Part shown: piece by piece, positions 1-11,300 of the stretch
Numbering within the stretch: position 1 is the first letter of the stretch
Layout of the letters: each line of letters begins with the position of its first letter
Assembly (NCBI RefSeq): GCF_002078875.1
Contig: NC_034414.1
Location: forward strand, 14,558,107-14,622,106
DNA length: 64,000 nucleotides
Direction of reading: 5' to 3'
DNA from: Numida meleagris
Taxonomy: Eukaryota > Chordata > Aves > Galliformes > Numididae
Made by a program: the position numbers and the translations under genes
Notes under the pieces: model-generated
Database searches by the model: none
Told to the model about the DNA's origin: nothing
Seen by the model: the letters and a program-made list of their open reading frames with translations, nothing else

Positions 1-417
1 AAGATTTCTGTCATAAAGTTACTGCAAGATTTGACATTAGGTCCCAATTCTGTGAAAGGGTAGGGAGGGACCACTGCTTGTAAGATACAACTTAAAAAAA
101 AAAGAAAAAGACAAAGTTCATAATCCATCACTGAGTTATCAAAAATGGGATTATGAATCTTTTTTTCCCAAACAATAACATTTAAACATGTTACAGGCAT
201 TTTGGGAAACCGTTCATTAGGAGTCAGAACAGCAATACACAGACTTGGGAAGACAGAAGCCCTTTCAAGGCACAGTTGCAAGTAAAATCACTTTTAAAAC
301 AAAATGAATGTCCTTACAAAATATTGCTGATAACACCCCAGATTACAAGTACTTGCAGAATTTTAAAAATAGACATTACCACACAAGCTCTTCCCCTTTG
401 GTATGCATTCACGTTCT

Positions 418-419
<2 letters not shown>

Positions 420-450
<31 letters not shown>
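420..450 (+). repeat. Poly-T tract, about 31 bases
   Basis: This is an uninterrupted T run, read as poly-A on the BRSK2 sense strand. I see no retroposon body attached on either side. Its length is likely to vary between individuals and to be error-prone in sequencing. Confidence 0.9.
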
Positions 451-456
<6 letters not shown>

Positions 457-907
457 TATTAACTATCATGAAGTACTTGTCACCTTTATTATTGTTATTA
501 TTATCCATTCTGAACATCTAGAAGCTCTAGACAGACAATGTTCAGACATGCCATGTAAATGCAACCTTGTCTCAAATGCCAGGTAAATACATGCAGTAGT
601 AAGTTTACTTGCTGGGCCTGATCGATTAACACAATGCTGCCAGTTTTACAAAATGCAGAGATGTATTTAAAGCAATGTCTAAAATTGTTTGTGTCAGAGC
701 TTCCTAATGACTTTGAAGAACTTAGGGTTAGGCCATTAAAATTAAAAGAAAATCGCTGCATCAAAATGTTTGTATTATTATTAGAATTGTAAAGTTAAAA
801 TCAAGTTTGACATTTTGGTCCATACTGATCACCAATGAAGAAAGGAAAGGGAAAAGATGAAGAAAGTGGTTAATTCATGAAAGTTACTATCAGCATCTGA
901 CTATTAA

Positions 908-959
908 TCATTTGCAAATGACTTCAGCCGATAAAAGTCAAAAACTGTTGTTTGCAAAT
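908..959. promoter_or_regulatory. Two TTTGCAAAT motifs 40 bp apart, one inside a 14-bp palindrome
   Basis: TCATTTGCAAATGA (908-921) is a perfect 14-bp palindrome. The core TTTGCAAAT recurs at 951-959, exactly 40 bp further on. The core resembles octamer/POU or C/EBP-type sites. A regulatory role is an inference from motif spacing alone. Confidence 0.3.
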
Positions 960-2431
960 ATTTCCTTGCCATTGTTTAAATCATACGTGTATGACAATTT
1001 GAGGAACAAATTTGAAAGAAATAAGTCAAATTAAACTCCCACTTAAGCCATTATGAATCTGAATGGGCACCCTTAATTACCACATTTCTAGTAACATAAC
1101 AGAGAACAAGATCAGGTCTGTCTTTCAGCTGGTGCAAGAGGGAAAACCATTAGCAAGATCCCGCGAGATTTAACAACTCTTAGTTGCCACTGAATTCAAT
1201 TTCTCATTGAACTTTACCTAAGCTGTGCATACAGTGAAATGTGCATTTGATTTTTAAAGTATATTCTCTTTCAATAATCTAAGATGCTATTAGAACACAG
1301 GTAGGGACTTAAAAAGAAATTTTTATTCCAACATTGCCTTTTAAGCCACAAATCTGACCTACCTTAAAATGGTTATGATCTGCGGAAAATGCCATCTGGC
1401 TGCTAAATCCCTTTGAAGACTATTTAATCAACTGCCTATTAAGTAATAATGTTAAGATACAGCAACTATGGAACAGATCTTGTCATCCTTATTCTTTGAT
1501 GTAGTCCTACTGAGATGTCAGAAATTGATCCCAAGAGATCAATTAATGAGATCAGGTCTAAGGTTTGCAGCTCTGGATGCTTATTTTATGCACATAACTG
1601 TTTTTGCTCTTTTTTAGTACATTCAGCAGTGGTATAAGAATTCTCAGATATCTGCTTCATTCCACTGCTAATCAAGAGGTGCAGAAACAATGAAGGAAAG
1701 GAAATGGATCTTCTCCAGTTTTTGGCACATTAAAGACACAGAGGAGACTGCAAATATATTTATGCCAGTTGCAAAACATGGTAATCATTGAGAGGAACTC
1801 AGAATAGGTTTCAGAAAACAGTTCAATCAAGCAAGGAGTTGGAAGCCTTACTAGCCTATCAACTTACACCTGATTGTCTTTATATTATACACCTTACTGG
1901 GGATTTACGATACCCTTAATTAGTTTACTTTTTACTCTCCCTTTAAATTTTGCTGGTCCTCAAATTTGTGAAGCTGATTTTGTTTGACTTTCTAATCCAA
2001 GCTACTCTGTGGCAAACTGAATTAAGTTGATTGTAGCCAGCACGGCTTGATGCTCTGCTGTGGCTTGATTGCAAGTAGCTGTGAAGCAGTTTATGATATT
2101 TGGTCTGAAACCGTGTCATATACAGACCTCAGCTGGAAATAGCAGTGTTTAGTCATAACAGTGTTATTCAATGCACTTCTGAGATTGAAAAAGGACATGG
2201 GGAACAGTGAGATCCCTGAGGTACCTTTAATAGGGCAGGGAAAGCGTATGGTAAATTCTCTGCTTGGATTTGTAGATAACATTTCCTTCACCACTCAAGA
2301 AAATTTACAAGCTGCCAAGGAAAACCAAAACATCCCAGCTAAGAGCCATGGCTCTGCAGCAACAGATGTTGAAAAGCATCAAGCATGTGTGAGTGAACTG
2401 GACCAACAGATCTTGAAGCAGCACCACTTAC

Positions 2432-2492
2432 CCTTGGACTGCTGAGAGGACTGGTGGAGAGCCCAGATGAAGCTCCGCTGATTGACCGAGAC
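2432..2492 (-). CDS. BRSK2: BRSK2 exon J (human exon 13 equivalent): start of Ser/Pro-rich region
   Basis: This 61-nt exon encodes SRSISGASSGLSTSPLSSPR after one base that completes Arg. It is the start of the Ser/Pro-rich stretch typical of BRSK C-terminal halves, a likely site of proline-directed phosphorylation. The acceptor is GTCCATTCAG and the donor CCAAGG|GTAAGT. The expected next exon (starting VTPHPSP in human) is not seen in positions 1-2431 and probably lies outside the window. Confidence 0.95.
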
Positions 2493-4002
2493 CTGAATGG
2501 ACACAATAAGAAAAAGGCCCTCAGAAAACGTAAACAAGCGATAACCCAGAACACCAGCCACTGCAGGCACAGGCATGAAGTGAGGAGAAGGAGGGAGACT
2601 GTCACTGGAAAAGCACGACTCTTTCCTCTCACTATTGTCACATTTTACAGTTGTCCCATTCTCAAAACAAAACTCTAAGAAATGCTGCCTGCTCAAGGAG
2701 GAAGCTATAATCCCCTTCCACTACAGGAGTTGCTACCTTCTTTTTGGCCATCAAGCACTTGAAAACTACCGTGTCTGGCCTTTGCGAGTTGAACTGCTGA
2801 ATTCAAAAAGGATTGTCAAGACGCATGCTGGTGCTGAGCAATCTCTCCTGCACGGTGCTGGGGGTCACAGAATGAGATGTTCTGTCACAAGCAACATGGA
2901 AAGCCACCGTGTGTATGAGGCAAAAAGGTAGGGTTTCCTCCAAATATTAAGGAAAAAAGCAAGTCTTCAGGACCAAGATGCATAATTGTTCCCTATGCAA
3001 TGACTTCCCATTAAAATCAAAGTTCACACTGCCTCAAGCTCCTCCAGCTTCTCACTGATGGATTTCACAGCTCTGCTCCGCAGTAAGATTTCCTGCTGTT
3101 GCATTAAACGAGCTAGGTTTTGTTTATGAACAACTAGTTCTGCTGTTACCGATAACTCCACTAATAGCAGGATAACAGCCCACGCGTCCTCAAAAAAAAA
3201 GCCAATCAATAGAGAATCAACTGCTTTACTTGCTGACAAGGCCACCTTTAACGCTCTTATGCTCTCCAGCAAAGGCCATCTATGAAAAATGTGAGGTGCA
3301 GACAACAAAACATATGAACGTGCTATACTAAAAGATGCTGAAAGGGCGCAGGCCAAATGAACAAACATTTCAGCAGAACAACTTTCCAGGAGGGCTGCCC
3401 ATTACGAAAAAAACCTCCACATGACTCAAAATGAGTAAGCCCCAGCAGTAGCTTTAAATAGGAAGTTGTCTTGAAAACTGAAACACCTTACAGCAGAGGA
3501 CTTGGCTAAGAACCTAGTTGGTCAACAACCACCAAGTAACATGCCAATTTAGCGTATCTACCAATGTTTCACCTATACTAAGATCAAAGAAAGCAATTAC
3601 TTGCCTTCAGGTAATGAAGGTGAAAAGGTAAAATCTTGTAGATGCTTGGAAAGCAGGCTGCATGTGTGCATGCGTATACACATATATTTAGAACTGATAC
3701 GGGTCAGATAGTATCAACTTATATATAAGGGAATATAAAAGAAATTTAGACTATGAATTGTCTCTGATTACTGAACTTTTTAATCTATTTCAGAAGAATC
3801 AAAATATCTGTTTCTGAAATGGACTCACAGAAATGCATTCCTAAAGAAATTTGAGTATTAGCATTACTAAAAAATACGTGAACTGCATAACAGGTGGTAG
3901 TTCCAGGGAAAGAGCAAGTTAAAACTGAACACAATGGTAGATCTTATTCTCTCTGTATCCTCTGCAGAAACTACTCACTGATGACTTTCCTTCTATCTCT
4001 TT

Positions 4003-4272
4003 CCAGTTAGTCCATCACAGGTAGGTAAAACTCAGAAGCCCAGACTTGGCATGCTTTTTTTTTTTTTTTTTTTTTTGCCAGATTAAATCTGAATTTCCAC
4101 CATGAAAATCTGGGGCACTAATTCTATGCAGAATCTCCCTCCTTGCACACTGCCACAGTCTGTCCATGACAGTATGGCAGACAAAAACTAGAAGCTCAGT
4201 CTTGGCATTTAATTCAACTTAAATTTGCACCATCGTAATGTGAGGCGCTCATAAAGGTTTATGCAGAGTAAC
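4003..4272 (+). repeat. Diverged tandem duplication, two copies of about 120-130 bp
   Basis: Copy 1 (about 4003-4133) and copy 2 (about 4153-4272) share ordered blocks. These are GTCCATCACAG / GTCCATGACAG, AGAAGCCCAGACTTGGCAT / AGAAGCTCAGTCTTGGCAT, TTTCCACCATG / TTTGCACCATC, and TATGCAGAATCT / TATGCAGAGTAACT. The offset is about 150 bp. A 22-base T tract (4055-4076) expands copy 1. I do not recognise a repeat family. Confidence 0.65.
4055..4076 (+). repeat. Poly-T tract, 22 bases
   Basis: A pure T run inside copy 1 of the local duplication. Copy 2 has a short mixed sequence (TTTAATTCAACTTAAAT) at this place, so the tract probably expanded after duplication. Confidence 0.85.
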
Positions 4273-7200
4273 TTTAAAGGGAGAACTGTCTGCTCTGCTT
4301 TCAATAGGCTACTTTGTGTGCCTGTTCTACAACTGAAATAGCTGAGCGCAACGCAGATGTGTCATGCATATGGGAAGTCCATTTGGTTAAAATCTTCCTT
4401 GCATGAGTCATCAGCAAAAGCTTATTCCACACCATAAATTACAAGACAAGCCTATAAATTACTTTGCACAAGATTTGGGAGGCATTTAGGTGCCCAGAGA
4501 TGCAGTTAAACACCTATTTAGGAGTTTAACTACCACTAGGAGATGTTCCCACCAACAGTTAATTATGGTGGGAAGGTCCTCCCTGACACTCACCTGAATT
4601 CCAGGATACTTGCTTAAAAGTTCCAATCTGCTATTTCCTCTTTGCAATCAGATGTTTCCAAGTCCTGAATTCTCCCCTCCCAACCCCACTGCCTTCTATT
4701 TAAAAAAAAAATGATCACACACATGGAGGACAAAACATGGCAGTCCCGCCCTCCCAACTCCCAGTTCCTTATTGGAAGCAATATTTGAAAAAAGAGTTGT
4801 TGTGTACTGTGTTTTCATCCAGCCTAGGAGCCTGAGGTAGGGGACAGAAGAGAGAGTTAGTGTGATATCCTCCTAGAAATGCATTCAGTAATTTTATTTC
4901 TGTTGCTGATTTACATGCAAAAATATATAAGAAGTAGGTCTTAGGTCTTATACCAAATCTTAGTTTGTCCACACTGGAAAATGTATAGAGGAGCAGTAGG
5001 AAGAGTTTAAAGAATGCTAGGTTAATTTTAAGTGCTGGGGTGAAAAGAGACTTGTACATTATCAAAACTTTTTCCCTTTAAAAGAACATGTTGATATGGA
5101 ATATGACAGCCAGACTGAGAAGTTCTTCCTTGCATCTTCTCCAATTTAATAAATCCTGCAGAATTTATCTTTACAAATGTGACACAGTTTCCGAGCTGGC
5201 TACAAAAACTCAGAACAGCAGCAGATTCTATACTCCATTACAAAAATGCTAGCAAGCAAAAATGAGAGATTTTTCCTCCCATCGAGATCACCCTAATTGG
5301 GAAATACTGGAATTCATTTTAAAACAAACAAACAAACACACACATGCACTGCTCCTGTATCTCAGAGTCAGGTGGACAGAACTGGGACAGGGCCAAAAGA
5401 AAGTAATGAAAAGGTTGCATTATGCTGAAATTCTGCAATGGAAGAACAGAGAGAATTTAAATCTGTATCCGCCTCACCAGAAAATAAAGGTATGAAGCTG
5501 TACAGGCAGCACATTAGTATAGCAGACCCTGGATGATCTTACACGTGGAAAAAGGAGAAAAATATGAAATCATTTTACATTTTAAGGATACAGACTAAGT
5601 TTATTTAGCGGGAAATAACTATTAGTGAGTAACCTCCTCAGAGTCTCTACAGGCATTAAATGTCATTGGAAGTATTAAATCTATAATTATTCCAATAGCT
5701 TACTACTACACACAATAAACTAGGAATGTATGAACAGTGTGTGTGACTCATTTTGCCCTGCGATTTGCATTGCTGTATACTTGGGCATTAACTCAATGGA
5801 AGCCATCAAAAAGTTGTTGAAAAAAAACAAACAGAAAAGTTAATGCAGTTGCTCAGAGAAAAAGCATTCCCTCAAACACAACTGCCACATTTAGGACCCA
5901 AGAAGAGACTCAAGGCCCATTCAAAGTGACACAATTGCTTTGCCTAGTATGGAGGGAGAAAATGAAAATAAATCAGTCTCTAGGGATCTAGACCCAAGCT
6001 GTAGGTAGGGGCAGCCACAGAGAGCACTCTAAACATAAGGTGGGCACTGAAGTCTTTGTGGGCTATTCCTCCCATCTCAAAGACAGACAGTAAGCAGGAG
6101 ACATCTGAGCTATGAAAGAAAGAGGCCAAGCACTGAAAAGAAATGTGCATGTGCGGGCTGTAGCTTGCATATGCAATGCCTTTATACCTTATTCAATCTA
6201 TTTGATACTTCAATTATAAGGACCTTTGTTTTAAAGTAACTTTTTACTCATTTTAGTCAGCTGCTATCATGAGAGGCACAATTTATGCTAAATGAGTTGA
6301 TCTCTTACTGGTAAACCCAAGGAGCTGGAATCCAGTTTCCAGGTGGTTTAAGAGAACTGCCACTTCTTGCGAGCTCTAAGAGTAAAGGGCGGAAGCCTGA
6401 CACTGTTGAGGTGTAGGCACAAGAAGGAAGAAAAAGCAGCTGACCTGGTAACCACAGCACACATATAGTGCAGTGCAGAGCACCTCTACATAGCCCTTCA
6501 CCCAGATTAATTTTCAGGTGCTTTAAACAGTGCATCAGCTAGTATACACCAGTAGAGTGTATAGGCTTTGCAGCCAGCATTAAACACTAGGATCAGATTT
6601 GGCATTTGTTTCCTCTTTCCATAACCATCTCACAGAAATTTTTCCTACAATAAAAAGTGAGTTTGGTACCTTATTGCAGTCCCAGCAGAACTTGCTTTCA
6701 TAGCACAGTTTTACTAGGATGCTGAATACAGTCTTTTAGCTGGTCAAGCTGGAGCCATGCTTCCAAGAAGGGGAGCCTGCAGCATGCATGCAGCGTGCAG
6801 TAATGCATTTGAATTGTGCCCCTGGGTGAAATGCCTTCAAAATTTTGAATTAGTTTGATTCTGTGCATAGTTTTGAAAGGCATAGCCAAAATATCCAGCC
6901 AATTTTTGTTTGTTCAAAGCATAAATTGGGTGGCATTTGATACTCCTCTTTGCTTGATCACTCAAGTGAAAATAAAAAATCGTAAACAGTAGTTTGGGGT
7001 ATGAAACCCCTGAAAATGACCCAAATTAATAAGCAACGGTGGATATTCAGGCACTGTGTATTACAACACTTTATCATTTCTGCTCTTGGGCATCCAAAAA
7101 ATACAAACTGTAGTTCTTGGCTTCCTGATGCTGATCCAGGGAATAAGAATAGACTACTTCTAATGCTACTCTGTCTTACAGTCCCAACTGTGCAAACTGT

Positions 7201-8237
7201 ACCAACCTTAACATCTTAACATACTTCTGCTTATGTCAGAAGGTCTACTCATGGTAATAACCCTCGGGAAGACGAAGCCTTTACAAAACGCACAGGGAAG
7301 GGACTGCAGGTGTTGATAACACAGCTCTTCTTGCTTCCAGCACACAAAGACAGTGATGGATGTCAAGCAGCACCATCACCCTTAACCAGCCAAATTATAC
7401 TATATCATAATCATTTATAAATGGTTTAGAAAGAATTAATAAATAGTAAAGCATGTTACAAACATGAGAAGTAAATGTTACTGGTGCTAATTAGCTTTCT
7501 CAGTTTGTAGCTTCTCATAAGCTTTTACTGTAGTCTGTAGTGATCTATTACAACACTTTTATTAATTCATTTATTAATAAATATTCCCCTTCTGTTAAGT
7601 ATTTATAAATGGAAATTTAATTCGAAGTGGGACTTCATTCCTAATTGTACCTATATCCTCTTTATGGAAAACTGAAAATAAAGAGCTTTGAATATATATG
7701 TCTCTAGGGCCATCTGTTCACCTCCTAAGAAAACCTATACTCAAAAGAGAGAAAATACCCAGTATTTTTTTAATAACATAGATGGGACTGAGCTTTATCT
7801 AAAAAAAAAAAAAAGAAAAAAAGAAAAAAGGATAAATTAGGATCAAAGTTAACTGAAATGTACCAAGAAGATACAAAAGGCACTAAACAGAGAAGGGGGA
7901 GATACGCTCAGGTGTTCCGGTACCTACACAGTGTCTGAGATTAGTTCTGTGTGCCCACAGACATTGAAACATACGGACAAGAGAACAAAAAAAGAACCCC
8001 GAACTAAATTATATGGAGTGTAACTCCAACATAAAAGCACACAAACACACACAAAAGCACCAAAAATGCTTCTTCCCACATCTCTCTCTCTCTCCCTGCT
8101 GAAAAGTCTCATTCTCTGAACTATATCCACCTGTACTGTATTGGTAAAGTGCAAATGAAAAGTTTCTCTACAAGTTATAACAGGTCCCGCAACAGGAATA
8201 ATCCAAAACTAGAGCTTACCCCAATGGATCAGCACTC

Positions 8238-8300
8238 GCCATCCTCGGAAAGAGAAAATGAAGAGAGAAGGGAAAGAGAAAGAAAGAGAAAGAGAGGGAT
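8238..8300 (+). repeat. Purine-rich low-complexity stretch (GA/AAAG)
   Basis: An almost pure A/G tract of AGAGAAAG-type units, giving an Arg/Glu/Lys-rich open frame that is an artefact of composition. A TC-rich run lies just before it at 8083-8098. Confidence 0.8.
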
Positions 8301-11300
8301 GTGGAAGCAGGTGGAGAGAAGAGTAGGAAAAGCAGAGTGAAATACTGTTCAGAGAACTGCATGGTCATAATTATTGCCACAGGTGCCTACATCTTCAGAG
8401 ACCAGGAACACTAGGGGGACAGTTTCATTGACTAGTAAATAACTTTCGTCCTGTTCACAATAATGCAGACACATCCAACTTTGGCACTGGGGAATATGGA
8501 GAGGGACATACTAAGGCTGTAGAAAAACCTTTCCAGCCAAATCCCAATGAGAGCGGTCAGCAGAGCAACGGGGTTCAGACTTCACGCTGAATTTCTTTTC
8601 TGTCTCTGACATAAGGCACAGTTATATCAGACTGTTATAAAGGAAATTGTTCTTTTTGTCCCCATTTTTCTCAGTGTAGTGTCCCTCTGTCCCCCAAGCT
8701 GGCCTGGTAAGAAGTACTTTTTTTTGCCATGAATGAACTGTGAAACATATTGGTTATTAAAGCATGCATTTCTGAGCCAGCTTGGGAGCCCAGGGTACAA
8801 GATTGTAGCTCAAGCTGTGAATCTGCTTTGATACTGGCTTATTAGTCATGATGGTCTTAGAGTCAGGAATTCAGATCACCTAGAGCATACCAGCTCAGCA
8901 ACCCAGCACTTATCTCTGTGGATGCCATCTTGTGCTCCAGGATCTCATTTTTCATTTTAAATAAATTCAGTCTCTGGCTCTTAAAGGTTGCAAGGGAAAT
9001 CTTTCAAATGTGAATGGAGAATAAATCAATGCTGTGCTGAAAAGAGTCCGAAACAGCAGCTTTAAAAGCAGAATGAATCTCTGACATGCTGACTTTGATG
9101 CCAAGGGACAATCAAAAACTTCAAGATTCTCTTTTTCAGCAGTAACCAAAGCACACAAAATAGGAAAGAACAGTCAGGTTATCAAGTTTTTAGGGGTGCA
9201 GGTACGTCAACTCAGGAAAGTGTCACCACTTTTTCAGATTAACAAAGATTAATTAGGAATAAAGAATATCTGGTGTGTTATTAAACCAAATCATTTTCAA
9301 GTCAGATGCCGTGCTTTTTTCATCTCTGTCTCTTTTTTCCCCTCTCTCTCTCCATTTTCAGTAACAGGCTCCCAAGCTGCCAGAGTTACCTCTGGCTGGG
9401 TGAGGAAAATCCATTTTCCACAAGACGGTCACCAACAGAAATGCCAAATTTAATATATGCCCAGTAGATTTCACAGTTTCCTGCTCAGTGCAACTAGCCA
9501 TGCTTCCGAATACAAGAACATTGCAAATGCTGGGCTGGGCAACACAAGGCAGTTTTGAGGAAAGTTAAAATTAAAACATAGTTAGAATAGAAAGAAAAAG
9601 CTGTTGTGCTACGCATCAATAGAGAAGTGGAAAGAAGCATTACAGTAAGTTCTTTTTCATGTGCTTGAGTGATACTCTATTTGTATTTTGGCCTGAAGTG
9701 CAAATTTAGTTAAGATCTAACTCATATATATACAAATACATATACATTGTATATATTTAGGGACAAATGCTGTCCTCAATTGTACCAGTACTAATCTATC
9801 TTCAGTGATGTAACTGAGAAGAACAAATTGACACCCATTGTATAATGGAACGTGTGTGTATATTTATGCAGCAAATACACCCATAACCAAACATGCAGAA
9901 TATTAAAATGTAAATAGAATGGGTGCCATAAAGTTGATTCATTTTTCTTTCAAGTCATTTTCCCAACAGGGAAGGCACTTAAGAGGTTAACAAAGAGAAT
10001 GGAAAGCAAGTTGACAATAGGGAAAAGGAAGAGGCAAATGAGGTTTAAAAAAAATTGACAATCCCAGGACACAATAGACCCAGAAGCGCAGACATGTGCA
10101 TTCCCTACAATACTGAAGCAAGTGAACTACGGAGCTGCAGCAACCCAGATACAGAAGAAGAGAAGCGCTGAAAGAGGGGGTGAAAGTCAGAAAGAAAGAA
10201 AAAGAAAGGGACAGTGGCCTCAGCTACTAAGACAACCATGTGCATCTAGAGGGAAGGGACCCTTAAAGATGCAGTATTCCTTTAAAAAAGACATCATAAG
10301 GTTGGATAATTGAATGCTCAACAAAAATTTAATGGCCATCAGGATTAGTCGTCCTCATTTTGCTGGGGATCTCTTCACTGCCTATCCCTTCCTTTCTTGC
10401 GGCTGTGCACAGATGCAGAATTCAGTTCCTCTCATTTTCACGCCACTGAGGTCCCTCACCCTAACTATTAAGAGTGGGGAGGGAGGTGAGAGAACAGTGA
10501 ATGTGATCTTCCAAAAATCATCCTGATCATCCTGGCCTTTCAGTGAGGAGGACCATGAGTGATCCTTGTGACTGCCCTACACTTTTCCTCTTGTACTCTG
10601 AAAAACAATACCTTTGAGAGGGAACATGAAATGCCTGTACATGTGGAATTCCCCCAGTGGCTACTGAAGGGTCATCTCCTCTGCTCCTAACACAGCCTAG
10701 CAGCTGCTAGAGAAGTACAGAGGGATGATGACATTTGAAGGACCCTTCTCACACCACAAATGCAAAGGCATCTCTCTCACTGGATCTAACTTTTAATTAC
10801 TGTGAAAGAGCTAATCTTTGGAGTAGTTTCACACTAAATGTCAATGCAAGAAGTGCCACACATTCAAGAGTAGAACTCACATATAGGGGGAATCGGAGAG
10901 AGGAACGCATTGATGGTATCAGTTTGAGGAAAACAGCCACTAAAGACTATGTAAACACTATTTCTTTATGGCTCTGATACTTTAAGAGTTTTCTAATGGT
11001 TTGGATGCAATTTTTGTACCTTGGTTGCCATTTTAAAGGAGGTGCCTGACATACATGAGGGACAATCTTGTGAATGCGCTGTATTTGAACTTCACTGTGG
11101 CATGTTCAAGATTTGAAACACTGCCCACAAAGGACTCAGACTGCAAAAGGCCAAAACAGAGATTGTCCTTACTTCCTATAAGTCTTCCTTGGCTAAAACG
11201 CCACATTTATCTTTAAGTAGAAAAGCTATTAAAGGAAGAATGGAAAGAAAAATGGTTAGCTGAGTCCTCAGGTTGGTTCCTTTAAGGAATTCACCACTAA

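Larger units (their letters stand above)
1..2431 (-). other. Intron downstream of exon J (partial)
   Basis: This AT-rich stretch has no exon I can recognise. It holds a 31-base T tract at 420-450 and a pair of TTTGCAAAT motifs at 911-919 and 951-959. Short open frames here have no recognisable protein content. Confidence 0.7.

Noticed and set aside
276..586. Frames with runs of Phe
   Set aside because: Created by the 31-base T tract.
2161..2678. Plus-strand and off-frame minus-strand frames over exon J
   Set aside because: Shadows of BRSK2 exon J in other frames.
3024..3368. 114-codon minus-strand frame with a hydrophobic stretch and a Gln/Glu/Leu-rich end resembling a coiled coil
   Set aside because: I recognise no family, there are no splice signals tying it to BRSK2, and it crosses a 9-base A/T homopolymer. 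A chance frame is the simpler reading, though a search would settle it.
5360..5470. Possible CR1-like wording (GGACAGGGCCAAAAGAAAGTAATGA)
   Set aside because: Only one short phrase resembles CR1 and the flanks do not follow the element.
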